Source of the DNA: Enoplolaimus lenunculus
Lineage: Eukaryota; Nematoda; Enoplea; Enoplida; Thoracostomopsidae
Direction: 5' to 3'
Length of the DNA: 64,000 bases
Assembly: GCA_030248215.1 (NCBI GenBank)
Contig: JASANG010002720.1
Coordinates: 1-64,000 of the forward strand
Made by a program: the position numbers and the translations under genes. The notes beneath the pieces were generated by a model. The model searched no databases, was not told the DNA's origin, and was given only the letters and a program-made list of their open reading frames with translations. How positions within the stretch are numbered: the first letter of the stretch is position 1; every line of letters starts with the position of its first letter. Positions 42,601 through 54,600 of the stretch are shown in pieces.

Positions 42601-45600
42601 CTCTTGAACAAAAACAGAAAAATAATATATTCCGTCGCAGATTTCAGCTGTTTACCATGATATATAGGTTCAGCAAAGACGACGTTGGTATTTGTCAACA
42701 AACATTCGCTTACATCTAATCACCCACAACAGACCTGTAGCAAATGAAATGCGAAATAACTAAATTTCCAACTGGGATTGTAACTCAGGCTCCACAAATT
42801 ACACAAGAACGGCTTCATTACGTACCTAGGACTTGTGTTGGAAAACTGATAAATTTCAACGCTTCGTACTGACACCAACTGCTGAATATATTTGACAACG
42901 ACGCGAACGAATATTTATAAAGCGGGGCACGGTGAGGCTTTTGTCGACATAGTTTAATTATAATACCCGATAAAAGGAATGCTGAAATTTAAAAAAAACT
43001 GCGACTTGTTTCTAAAAATGTTTCAAAGTTTACCATTAATAAATGCGTGGCCCCAGCAATCGGATTGGGCAAAAAATCTCGGCGTTATAACCTCGATGCT
43101 ATACTTTGCCAGATTTTTATTGCAGAAAAACAGATGCGTATAACCCCGGTGCTCCGATTCCGATGTAAACCAGTTCCGCTTTACACCCGCGTATAACCTT
43201 TACAGTTAACAAGCCAAGATATAACGTGTTACATTACAACACTAACTTTTGATTGAGGTAACGGAACTAATATTGCAGAAAAACAACGAATACTACATAC
43301 ATAGGTACGTATTAACATACGTTAACGTATAAAATTAGTTTCCAGGGCACAGTACTTTTTCTTATCCAGTTGCACCACTATAATGGTGTTGCGATATAAG
43401 AGTTTTATGTCCTTTAACTAACCGCCTGTATTTGGGTCACAGAATGGTTTTAGCTGCCGCACGTGCGTGGTTACTTAAGAATATACACCAGCGAAAATCA
43501 TGCTGTAACCCAGATACAGGCGATATATTAGATTATAGTTTTCAACTGTTTGTCACACAGAAAACTGTCGGGACATAAAAAAATGTCAGTACTAAATTGA
43601 TAGGCGCTATAAATAATTGCGTGTAGACGTAAAGTTGAAACAAAATACTGCTTTTGAAAACCAACCCGAAATTCTATTACACAACACCAAAAATTGAGAA
43701 TCATTGAACCTTCCAACAGAGGAATCAAAGGAGCCAATATCGATTGCGTAACTTTTCGTCATTATTTTCTCCTAAAAACAAATGAAGATTACATTTTTTT
43801 ATCAGGAGCATTTCAGTTTTACAAGCAAAATTTAAACAATTCGGGCGCCGTTTTGGTCGGCATTATATATTGTGAAGAAGTATGAGACATTACTGTTATA
43901 CCCCCAGTTAATAAAACACTGGACACTTAGATCAAAACCGAACAAAATATAAAAATATATAGAAACCGATTGTTTTCTTGTTTATGATGCAGTTGACATA
44001 TATACAATGAGTTAAAAATAAATATAATTAAATTCGCGCAACCAGGGTGCAAAGCGGAGCTGGATTATATCGGAATCCTAATAGAAAATTTATACCGAGA
44101 TCCAAATCGGAACTACAAACTTTGCGACTACACGGATAATTTGTGTTAACAAATATAATACATATTGATTTATGGAGTCCGTTGGTTGGAAACAATTTTA
44201 AAAAAATCGCATGAACCAATTGACGATAAATTTTAGTGCTGCAAATTCTGTTACTTTCAAAATGAAACGTAGTTTTGTTTTTACATGTTGGGATCGAGAG
44301 ATTTTTGTGCAACATATTGCAACAAATTGAAGTGAAACTAACATCTGAAAATTCCAAGCCCGATTGATTTTGCATTCGGAATCTGAACTCGTTTTGAATC
44401 GGAATTCCAATAGGAATCGAAACAGCCAGTTGCAGGGATTTACGGTCTCGGTTTCTGTCTCGTTCTCGGGAAGTCTCGGGATTTGGCTGGTGTCGGTAAG
44501 TCTCGGGATTTGGCTGGTCTCGGTAAGTCTCGGGATTTGGCTGGTCTCGGTCTCGGTTTGTTGAGCCCCGGCAAGTTTCAAACCGAACCCAATTAGAAGG
44601 AGAAAGACAAGTTCCCGTTTTTTTCTGCTCAACGTTTACAATTAACGGACGTCAGTTGTATTTGCTGATTTTTGACCATAAATTTGTTACTGTTTTGATG
44701 CTATGAAGTAAATTAAACCCCAAGCTTTTCGATATTGTTGCGTCAAAACACAGATAGTTGTATTTATAGATGACATTAAGGAATCATGCAGAAAATTTAA
44801 GTTCTAATTAACGCTAAAATATCATTTTGATAAACGCTAAAAACCGTTTACCATTAATAGAGCTTAAATATATTGGCGATTGACGATTCATTTTCGTTGG
44901 AAAAAAGCTGAAAGCGTAGTTTTTACATTGAAAGCGTTCTATATTTTATCATTGTCTTTGACGTGGGGCGTGTTATATTCCTGTATCTGTGTTTGTCAGA
45001 GTGTTTTTGCTAAAAATAAAATTTTGCGGTAATTTTTTAGTTTAATATTAATTTTGAGCTGACGCAACAATTTATTACGCTAAAATAACACAGAAGTACG
45101 TACGAAAAACATCCAAAACGTCTCGGACTCGGTGTCGGTCTCGGGTCTCGGTTTTTGACCGAGACCGCACATCCATGGCCAGTTGCACCCTGCATACCAC
45201 ACAAACGAAATGTCATTGACTAAAATGAAGGAAACAGTTTACATTTGTTTACAAATGCTAATAGTAAATATCAGTGCATTTGCGTAAAGATGAACATCTC
45301 CGAAAACACTTTCCACTTCAGTCTTAATTTGTGATTAAAGAAACCAATAAAATTGAACAGCTATATTACTTACCTGCATCACACCCCATGTCAGATAAGA
45401 ACTGAGAAGTCCGCACATGCAGAATAGCATCCATATGTGTTCAGTTATGACTGCTCTAAGCCCAGACTTCAATACTGGTGCACGCGAAGGGCTATCAACT
45501 ATCAAAGACGAATCAGAAACCACAGGTGAAACGCTGCCTTTGTAAAAAACATGCAGAAAACGGTGTAATCTACCGTTGCCTGAAATAAAAAAACGCCTTG

Positions 45601-46978
45601 AACAAATTCAGTCATTTTTGTTGTTGTTAATATATCTCAGAGATGTCTCGGGGCAACGGGGCCAGGATTTTACCTGGGGCCGAAGCCAGCAAAATACAAT
45701 AAACTTCAAATTTTATGCACGTTTTGCGTAAAAATGTACCTGGTAGCATGATACCGTTTTTATCACATCGCGTACACGCAACAATTTGTTGATACTCTCC
45801 ATGTTGTGAAGTTACGTACTGTTAATGCGTTTATTTGCCATATCGCGTTACGCGAAATTTTGCGCAAGGTGTTGTAATAAACTTACTGTGCTGCGCTCGG
45901 ATTCTGGCTAAATTGTGCCACGGGATATCTAGCCCAGACATGTGTGCAGGGTGCAAAGCGGATCCGGATTTTATACGTACCGGAATCGCAAAAACAAATT
46001 TATACCGAATTGTAATCGGAATCCGAACTAGAAATTTCGTTACTGTACGGATAAGTTGTATTGACAAACATATTATTGATTTAGGGTGTTTGTTGGCAGG
46101 CAACAATTTTCAAAAATGTATCACGAACAAATTGGTTATGATTTTTGGTTCTGTAAAACTAAACTACAATCAATTTTTGTTAATTAACTTATCGAAATCA
46201 ATTTAAGAAATAAACGATGCAAAATTTTTATGCAACGTATCACATCAAGTACGATTAAAATTAAAATTTCAAAATTGCGATTCTAATTGATTGTGAAATC
46301 GGAACCGGAACTCGCTTTGAAACGGACTTCTAACCGGAATCATCGGAATACTTGCTGCACCCTGTATACGATACTTCAATCTCGCAGAAGCCACTTGATT
46401 GTGAGACAGAGTGCAAAGCGGAACTGATTACCTCCGAATCAGCGGAACTGATTACCTCGGAATCACAATAACAATTTTACTATGCTGTGATAAATAAGTG
46501 GGCATTTTCATAGTACGTATGTTACAAGTTTTGCAGGCTAACAGTGTGTAGTACGCTCATAGGTGATAATGTAAAGTCAATAGAGAATAAAAATCAGGGT
46601 GTATGCTAAGAAGATCATTGTCATTAACAGCAAGAAATTAAAGATGGTAGCACATTACAATTACAGACACTGTCCAGCCGGATGTCGATAGTCGAGTCTC
46701 TGCGCTTATCCCTCCCCAGCCGGCGTTTGCCCAAAATGGTTGTATTTTGAAAGTTTTTGCATATTACACGTAATTAACATTAATAGAGACTACTTACCGG
46801 AAAAGTAATTTCTCGAATCCAAGTAACGGTATAAAATATAGGCAAAAGTAATCAGCGCGAGATGCGACAAGCTGTTTGACAATAATCGAAACAACCAAAA
46901 ATCAGCGGTAAATAAATTTTTTGGCTGCCATCGAATGTCATTTATTATTGGATGACTACTGTCATTTCTTACAAACAT
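39687..46978 (-). CDS. PAPS transporter 1 (SLC35B2-like), copy B
   Basis: A second PAPS transporter of the same type as copy A. I modelled seven exons: 46798-46978, 45374-45579, 43666-43771, 42826-42981, 40963-41091, 40431-40630 and 39687-40001. They sum to 1293 nt, giving 430 aa. All intron positions and phases match copy A; exons 5 and 6 have identical lengths (129 and 200 nt). Landmarks are [68 protein letters not shown] and [13 protein letters not shown]. The exon 3 donor is GTTGGT, a weak site. The C-terminus ([11 protein letters not shown]) is shorter than and unlike copy A, and the N-terminal 40 residues have also diverged, while the middle and C-terminal membrane segments are close. 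The start is the first ATG of the open frame. Divergent termini could mean different sorting; that is inference. Confidence 0.92.
40672..40856. mobile_element. hAT-like MITE carrying TTAGGC tracts (family 1), intact
   Basis: GGCTCGTGTATAGAACAGGG and GTGTTCTATACATGGGCC are inverted, and AAATGTGT flanks both sides as a perfect 8-bp target duplication. It lies in an intron of PAPS transporter copy B, starting 42 bp upstream of the exon 6 acceptor. Confidence 0.92.
41185..41330. repeat. GGTCTCG-type dispersed repeat
   Basis: TTTTCTTGAGTCTCAGTGG and AATTGAGACCAAAGAGGT match 63216-63320 closely in the same orientation. TAGGCTGGTCTGGTTCTCG is the degenerate simple core. It lies in an intron of copy B. 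Confidence 0.6.
44045..45196. mobile_element. Large family 4-ended composite with a GGTCTCG minisatellite
   Basis: CAGGGTGCAAAGCGGAGC at the left and CAGTTGCACCCTG at the right are inverted. They could be the ends of one element of about 1.15 kb or of two neighbours. Inside, 44478-44560 has three units of the 27-bp repeat GTAAGTCTCGGGATTTGGCT plus GGTCTCG. GAGACC/GGTCTC tracts recur at 45120-45170. The frame 44198-44632 on the minus strand is a product of this repeat. No target duplication was found. Confidence 0.5.
45947..46364. mobile_element. Family 4 MITE (CAGGGTGCAAAGCGG / TGCACCCTG) in intron 1 of copy B
   Basis: The ends are inverted. The interior has GGATCCGGATTTTATACG and CGGAACCGGAACTCGC tracts. 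The target duplication is not evident. Confidence 0.65.
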
Positions 46979-47402
46979 TTCTACCCGCAATTGGGTTTAC
47001 GCAATTTTGAGCTAAAATACAATCGCTAATGCACGTCAAGCTGGATTGACGTTGGTTAGCCTTGTCTTTGCAACCCAACCAGTAGCTACCTATGCGCTGT
47101 CAGTACTGACGAGTTTAAATAATAGATACCCCGGGCATGGCCCGGATACCGGGGCCAATACGTTATTTGCCCGAGCCTATCCGGGGACAGTTTTATATAA
47201 AACTATCCTACCATGCACGGTTCTAGTTTAAAAATATGAAAATCACGAGAAATTACTATACACGGTTCATTTATGGAACCACAACTGCAAATATCCGGTA
47301 TCCGTTTGGTTTATAGCTAATACCGAAACGGGATGTCGATTTTTGCGTGATAACAAACCGAAACCGGATATCCAGTCGATCCCGGTCACAATCGTGTCGT
47401 AG
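46979..47402. other. Upstream flank of PAPS transporter copy B
   Basis: 47130-47200 has CCCGGGCATGGCCCGGATAC and CCGGGGCCAATACG, a GC-rich degenerate tract. CCGGTATCC-type repeats follow at 47290-47390. Copy B and WDR44 are divergent, so both promoters should lie between 46979 and 48610, but no core element was identified. Confidence 0.4.
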
Positions 47403-47709
47403 TCAGGGTGGCACCGAATCCACAATTTGACCGACTCCGAAAGAATGCAGTGCTAATTTTCTGCATCGGAAACCGAATCTTGCATGTTGCAAAGTTCAGA
47501 CATACGTATAATTTGTTTCACAACTAACATCAACGCAATGCCAGCCACATAAGTTGTAAACGTTAATATTTGCGGCTTGAAGCAAAAATATTGATTTATA
47601 TAACACGTTATGTAAATTTTTCATTGTTTAAAAATGAAAAACATATTACCGAACATTGTTGGAATCGGCTTGCCCGAATCCGAATCTGAACCTTTGTTGC
47701 CACCCTGAT
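47403..47709. mobile_element. Family 4 MITE (CAGGGTGGCACCG / TTGCCACCCTG)
   Basis: Ends are inverted. Flanks GTCGTAGT and ATTGTAGT match 6/8. The interior holds GAATCC/CGAATCTG tracts. Confidence 0.65.
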
Positions 47710-48610
47710 TGTAGTATAAGTATATCAGTTTAAATATATAAACATATAAATAATTTACGAAATTGTAAATGTGACACCAGGCTTAGCCTACCAACTTAAA
47801 CTTCGTGTGCACACTAGCTAAGAAAATTATTAAATATTTGTTTAAAACCTGACCGTAGAGTTTTGTTTTTCTTCATCTGATTTTCCGCCACGTGATTATC
47901 AATTGAAGGAGTTTTAGTATTAAGCCAAGGCATCTAGAAGCGGACAAGTAGAAAATAAGACGCCAATGCCATAAGTAGATGTCAACAATCAAATCACAAA
48001 ACGGATGCAACAGCGTAGTGCACCTTGCTTGCGAAGCGAGAGAGAAGCCAGACGTACTTAATTCTCCGTGTTCTAGCTAGGCCAGATATTTAGACTCTAA
48101 CACAGGTCAACCGTTACCCTACTGATAAAAACTATATTGCTCACCGTAAATTACATTGTTAGCGTTATCGTTTGTAACAGAAAATTGTGGGCGTAAGATA
48201 TTCCGTAAGTAAAGATAATCCGAAATTAAACATATCCTGAAAAAGTACAGTCAGAAACCCGTCAATTAGCAATCAGTTTAGTCGGTGGAATGCTATATAG
48301 TGAGCTGAGAAGGTATTCAATCACTTATTCACTAGTCCGTAAGTCGCAAAGAAAACGAACCGCGCGGTTAAAGCATGCCTGCAATGCAGGCGTGTGAGAC
48401 ATCCTAGTCTCAGTCCATGCCGATTAATATAGAACAGAACGTTTGAATTTTTATGCTTGTTGTTTTCGGTGGCATACGTGTCGACACATATAGTTTTGCT
48501 GCTGTTTATCAACGTGCTTTCGTTATTTAGCTGTATGATAAATTTTTTGCACCTTTAACCCACAACCACTGCATTGCGTATGTAGGTACGACATAAGCTG
48601 ATGCAGAAGT
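47710..48610. other. Upstream region of WDR44, nothing recognised
   Basis: AT-rich. TGCAATGCAGGCGTGTGAGA near 48380 lies in a stretch that resembles a B-box-poor tRNA fragment, but not well enough to call. An acceptor-like GATGCAG ends 4 bp before the WDR44 ATG and could be a trans-splice site; its pyrimidine tract is poor. Confidence 0.35.
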
Positions 48611-51600
48611 ATGAGCGACAACGATCAGTTTTTCGATGCTGAAGACGAAACTCCACGAGCTGACTTGATAAATTCTCATTTGACCAATTTTGGCCATGTC
48701 AATGAGTCACCGGCATCAGGATGTCTACGGCCAAGTATAGGCAAACTTGACATACCATCATTTGCAATTCATGTACCGTCGTCGGCAACCGGCACTACTA
48801 ATGCTCCTACTCCTAGACTCAATATTGACGTACGTCAGCAAGCTAACAAATAGTTTGAGAATTATTTAGAATTAATCGTACTTAATGCACAGACAGGCAA
48901 CTATTTTCCTGTCCATATCACGCTAGCGCATCGCATCTGAACACTTTACTGTATGTTGTTACTTATCACGATTCGGACAATCGTTTTCGTTTTACATAGT
49001 GTTAAAGTTCGTATAGAATAGGGGTGTTCCGATTCCAAAATTTACGCGTACCGATGCAGATTTTTATTTTGGAAATTACTGAAGCCGACGCCGATTTCAA
49101 TTTTAATACTCGATGCTTAAAGAATAGATAGGATACAATATTGCATCATTATAAATGCGAAGACTTTTATTCTAATAACCATAAAAGATTATAATTCTGT
49201 GAGAATGGTTCATTTCAACTATTTTTTCAAACAAACGCAAGATAAATGTTTTCATAATCAGACATTGATAGCATTCACACTAACCGTTACGTGGAGAAAG
49301 TATCGGGAAAGAATCGGCAGTTCTTCGCAGTTCCTATGCAGATGCCGATACTCACATAAAGTGCCGATTATTTCATTTGCATATCTTTTTAGGTATCACC
49401 ATTACCTTCACCGTTCTGCAAAAATCGTTCGTCGCCGCATACAACACCAGAACCGATGTCTCCAGGCAGTGGTAAGTATTGGGCACCCATGGTATGCATT
49501 TTTCATTCAGTAGCCGCTGTAAAGTGAACGATTGTGGAGTAAATCTCATCTACCCATTTAAGGCGCACATACGGCGCACTCTAGTTTTTTGGAATCTGTG
49601 TTATTAAAAGCGTTTTATGAACACAAACTACGTTTGTATGTAATTCTTGCGTGCGGGGTCGGGCGCGGGTCTAACGAACAATATCCCACGTGCGAATATA
49701 CGTATATAGTGTGTGATTTTATTTGTTAGATATCACTGTTTAATGCTTTATGTATTTTCTGCTGTTTCAATGAATAAATGAAAAAAGTTTAAGTTAACAT
49801 GTTATTTACTGATTCAGCGTAAATAAAGGCTCACATTTTGTCGTAGGATTTGTCAATCGCCAATATACTTTTGTTCTAGGCACACCATTAATGCTAGACC
49901 GACGAGCGAAACTGACAAGTTTGCGTATGAGGATGCAAGCTGAATTGGATGATGTGGAATTTAACGGAAGTACTGGTAACGATGATTCAATGCCTAGACC
50001 CTCGAGTATGACACTCTTAACAGCGGAAATAGGAGCTCAAAATGGTTTTGGAAATGATAATTTTGACAAGGTGAACTTTGAGTATATATTGAACGTTTCA
50101 AGTGCACCATTCACTGGAAACATGCTAGGAATTCTTTTCAACTAATGTATTGTAGATGCTAGCAAAGTGTGATCAGATTAATTTACCGGAACCGGATACG
50201 GATATTGAATTATTACCGGAACAGGAACCGCATACGGATACTTTATATGATTTATTTTTTCGTTGTATTTCTAGCGTGCTCAAGGGTTTCGTCTGTTACA
50301 AAGTTCATACTTTCTGTTGATAAACGGAAAATATTTAAGGCAAAAACGCATTTCTCTCTCGTTCGCTTACATAAGATAACAGTAGCTGAAAACGTATCAA
50401 AACTCGAACTTCTTGACTTGCTCAGAAATGTAATCGCACTAATATGTTAAAGGCGCTCACATGTAAAAAGCAGTTTAATGATATTCGGCACTACAACCGT
50501 AAATATCCGGTATCAGGTAGGTTTATATCGGATACGTATATCAGTTTCTGCCGGATATTAAACCCGAACCGGAAGTTTTCTATATATATAATTCACATTT
50601 TAGCGCTGATACGTAGCAGGGCTCCAACAGGAACTAAGTTTTGCCGGAACAGGAACAGGAACAGTGAACCTGAATTTGAAATAGTTTACATCGCTGAATT
50701 ACTGTTATGTTGTTTGACAACTAGCCAAAAAGCGCCTTAAACAAATTTTCGACCATTTCGTCAAACGATTTGGCGAAAACACATCCGATTTTTGATTTAA
50801 CAGTTTATTAACGAAACTGAAGAAATTGGGAAACACTCAATTTATATAGTAACAATTTTTCAGCAAATAATGATTACAAATCATTTGCAAAAAATCGTAA
50901 AATTTCCCAGGAACAGGAGCTGGAATTGAATTTCTGCATGAATTCCGGCCGAAATAGTAATTCTGGTGGAATCCTATACCCAGGTATATTTTGCTTAAGC
51001 TGTCCCTTGCTTCATGGGGCAAGAATTTGTTGCAATTGGCGTCCAACAGACCACAAGTTACTGGAAGCAACAACAGCGAAAGTGATGTGTTTCTAGCGAG
51101 CAACGTGGTGGTGCCTGCAGACACTATTAGTACTAAAGGTAAATAGTACTGCGTAGAAAGTTTGTCTAAATACTGATTTTGTATTGTATTGCATACAAGT
51201 ACGTTAGCACCGTACACCAGCTGACGACAAGCTGTTCAATTATATTTTAAAGCAACAGTTTTCGTTTGTGTTCGACACCATGGTGCTACCGGATAGCAAA
51301 AAATGCCGTATCCGGATAATCTAATATGCGGCCGGAGTCGGAGTCAGATAATTGAATTCAAATGTAATACTAGATTGTATTCAAATATCAGACAGAACGT
51401 AGTTAACGATTCTTTCTTAAACAAATTAAGGTATCCAAATTGTTTACGTATCAAAGCTTAACGCCTCACATCGATACATTTTAACACTTTAACAACCACC
51501 CTATTCGATTGTTTTATGTTTATGTAACGTTGCGTTCAGTTGCAATACGTATTTGTTTGACCCATGTTACTTTTAAGGGCATCCAGTTTTCCCTAGGTGC

Positions 51601-54600
51601 TATAAAATGGCAGGTCTCGGTGTTTAGTCTCAGTGGTTTGGAACCGAAAGCAGAAGTCTAGGATTCAGCAAATGCTAAACCTGTAAAAAGTAGAAGTTAA
51701 TATTGAAATTTCGCAGTGAATATATGAATTTTCGTTTGACTAGGATTAAGGCTATTATTTATGCTAAGGCTTAGGCGTAGTTATGGACTTATTTTCCCGC
51801 TGAAGTTTAGTATTAGCCTTAGGAATAATAGGAATATGCTAAGATATAATATACTGTTACTCCCCTCAAATAACACTGGTCATCTTTATTGGATTTCCCA
51901 GTGTTATTGTAACAGTAAAGATAGTGAGCGTGCACGGGTACATGCAAACATTTACCTTACATATATGACGGAAAAAATACTGGAGCTGGAAGTCGATTTT
52001 TTGCGGGAGCCGGATATCCGGTTGCATCCTGTTTGACACCCAGTTTGAAAGAGAACAAGAGAAAGATGAGGGTGATTTCCGGTTCATAATAGTTACCTCG
52101 GTTCATGTAGTACTGCATTGCCATAGGTGCTTGAAATATCGTTGTTGATTTTTATGTCGTTCAGGAATTGAAGCCCCCATTCCGGAAGCATACTCTTCAA
52201 CAGTTCAACAGCTGAACAGTGTAGAATCTTTAAACATGTCGGAAAAAACAACGAAAGCAACAACTTTACCTTCAACTGCATCCTTGAAACCGAACACTGC
52301 AACAACAACAACAACGTCAAGTTTGACAATGTTGAGTCCTGATCCATTGTACAGTTTGCCACCGCCATCGGCCGGAAGCTACTTAATGAAAAGATACAAT
52401 ACAGTTGATGATTCAAAATCTAGTTCATCAAGTTCGAAAAGTTCAACCCTTGATCGACAGATTAGCACAGGAGCAGTTGCTGTAACACCAACCAGTAGCC
52501 AAGGACTGCTGCCACCGTCATCCATAGGAATTCCGGGGGGATTGCCTGCGCTAGGCACACTGGGGTCTCCGATTAACTCTGGGCAGGGGTCGGCAGCACG
52601 GATGGGGTCACTAGCGTCTATTGTATCTGATTATGGATCAGGTAAGAGGGTGGGTGTTGTTATGACGTGCAAGCAAGTAAAATGACGTAGAATGTGGATT
52701 GAGCGAAACGAAACTTACTGCGATGCTCAGAGTTTCGTGAACATTTAATATTTTTGCTCCGGTGTCGAAAAGTGGATGGCCATCCGTCTGTCCATCCATC
52801 AGACGCGAATTTATCATTTTTTCTTTGAAAGCATAGTACCATGGGGTGTTAACCTCATATTGAAGTTTTAAAATTCAAAATCGTTGATTAGCTACAAGCT
52901 AATTCGCATCATTACTTAAACTTAAATAAGCACTTTCTACATTTATATCACTAACGTGGGATTTGAATACAGCGTTTACAAATCTCTAAAAAGAATATGC
53001 AAGTAGTTAGTTAGCCTTAATCTATTTGTCGTATTAGCTGTACCAACTATGGCAGTTATGAAATAATTTAAATATGGCAATTAGAAATTGACACACTTGC
53101 AAATTAGCTAGCTACTTGGTGATAAGCATATTATTACTGCTTGCTATATCTTTTTAACACCCGGTTCCACTTAAAATTCACTATTTGATTCCGGTTCCGT
53201 TATCCGGTAAATTAGTATTTAGTCGCCTCCCGGTAAGCATACGGAGCTTCGCTCAAGGAATGTAGTTCCACTACTACTAGTTGTACTTGATTTTTGGTAG
53301 ATCGTTGCGGAATTCTTTTTGGTCGCACGTAACTGGAAAAGTGGTAAGCTGTGAAGCGCGTTCTATAAATTTTATTGAGGTTTATTGCAATGTATGATAG
53401 TGTGGCTTTTTGGATAATGTTTAGAGCTCAGCTAATATTTTTAGTTCTTCACTTTTAAATGAGCGCTCGAAATCAGATTTAAACTGTTTTAGGGCGTTCT
53501 AGCAAAAGCAATTCGCTCAACCGTGATACATCAGCGCCACATTCCGAAGCATACGCGATTGAAATTGAGCGGCGAAATTCGGAAGCTGCAGAGGTTGTTG
53601 ATGCTATTGCATGCGAGTTGGTGTCTGAAGGTATATTCGAACTCCGCTCAGATGAACCTATATTATTTCTTAGCCAACCGAACCGATATTGTTTCTTAAC
53701 CAGATAGAAGATTTAATTAGCAGAAGTTTGCAAGCTAAAAGGTTTGACATGTTCTTTATAGTAACTCGGTAAATTCTTGTAGGAACATAGTTTTAACAAA
53801 TTATACGAAGTCTTACGACATTACCTTGATTATGTTTATTTTTTACTGAAATAATTGCTTAAACTTGTGTAAAGGTGTCCAGCCACGGAACGATTTGGTA
53901 TTCGGTCGTACTGTGCTAGGCTTCATCAGGACTCCAAGGAGCCCACTTAATACTAAGGCTCTTGTTTAAAAATCATGTGATATTATTTTTAGTGGTATTA
54001 TGTTACCGTCTTACCGTGGTTAAGGTTCTGCAGCCAGATATTGAACTATCCGGTTCCGGAACTTTTTGCACCCGGTTAAACTATGAACTGGACACTATAC
54101 AGAATATAAAGGTGTCTTGGGTTTCGATTTAGGCTATATGTAGGTTGGCATCTAAAGGCAAACTTTTCGCACCACAAATAGCTCGCGTTTAATTGCACGT
54201 ATACCTGAGTGATTAATAATCGGAGCGTAGTGCTTATGAGTAAATCTTAACCTGGTTCGCTTTCAGCTGCCGATCGTCTTCCTGGTGTTCCTGAAGAAGA
54301 CCATTCAGATACCTTTACGAACAAGAAATCTCCGCCCGCAGTGGCCGACCACTCAGTCCTTGCTTCGGTTATTGGTTCCTCTGTTGTAATGTGTACGTCT
54401 GGGAGCACGCCTCCTGTTACGCATGTTATGGGCGGTATTGTCGCGGTGAGCTCGTTTTCATCAAGTTCTACTGCTACACCGGTTAATACAGCGCCGTCAT
54501 CACCAATTCCTATGATAGGGGGTGCTGTCACGCAAAGTGGAATTGGTAGCGATGTGTCAGTATTGCAGAATTATACAACACAGCCTTATCAAGTAACGAA

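Noticed and set aside
44198-44632. Minus-strand frame starting with a signal-peptide-like stretch and SQIPRLT repeats
   Set aside because: The repeat is the 27-bp GGTCTCG minisatellite inside a transposon-like block; the hydrophobic start is probably chance.
54247-54531. Minus-strand frame of 94 codons
   Set aside because: It is the antisense of WDR44 exon 6.
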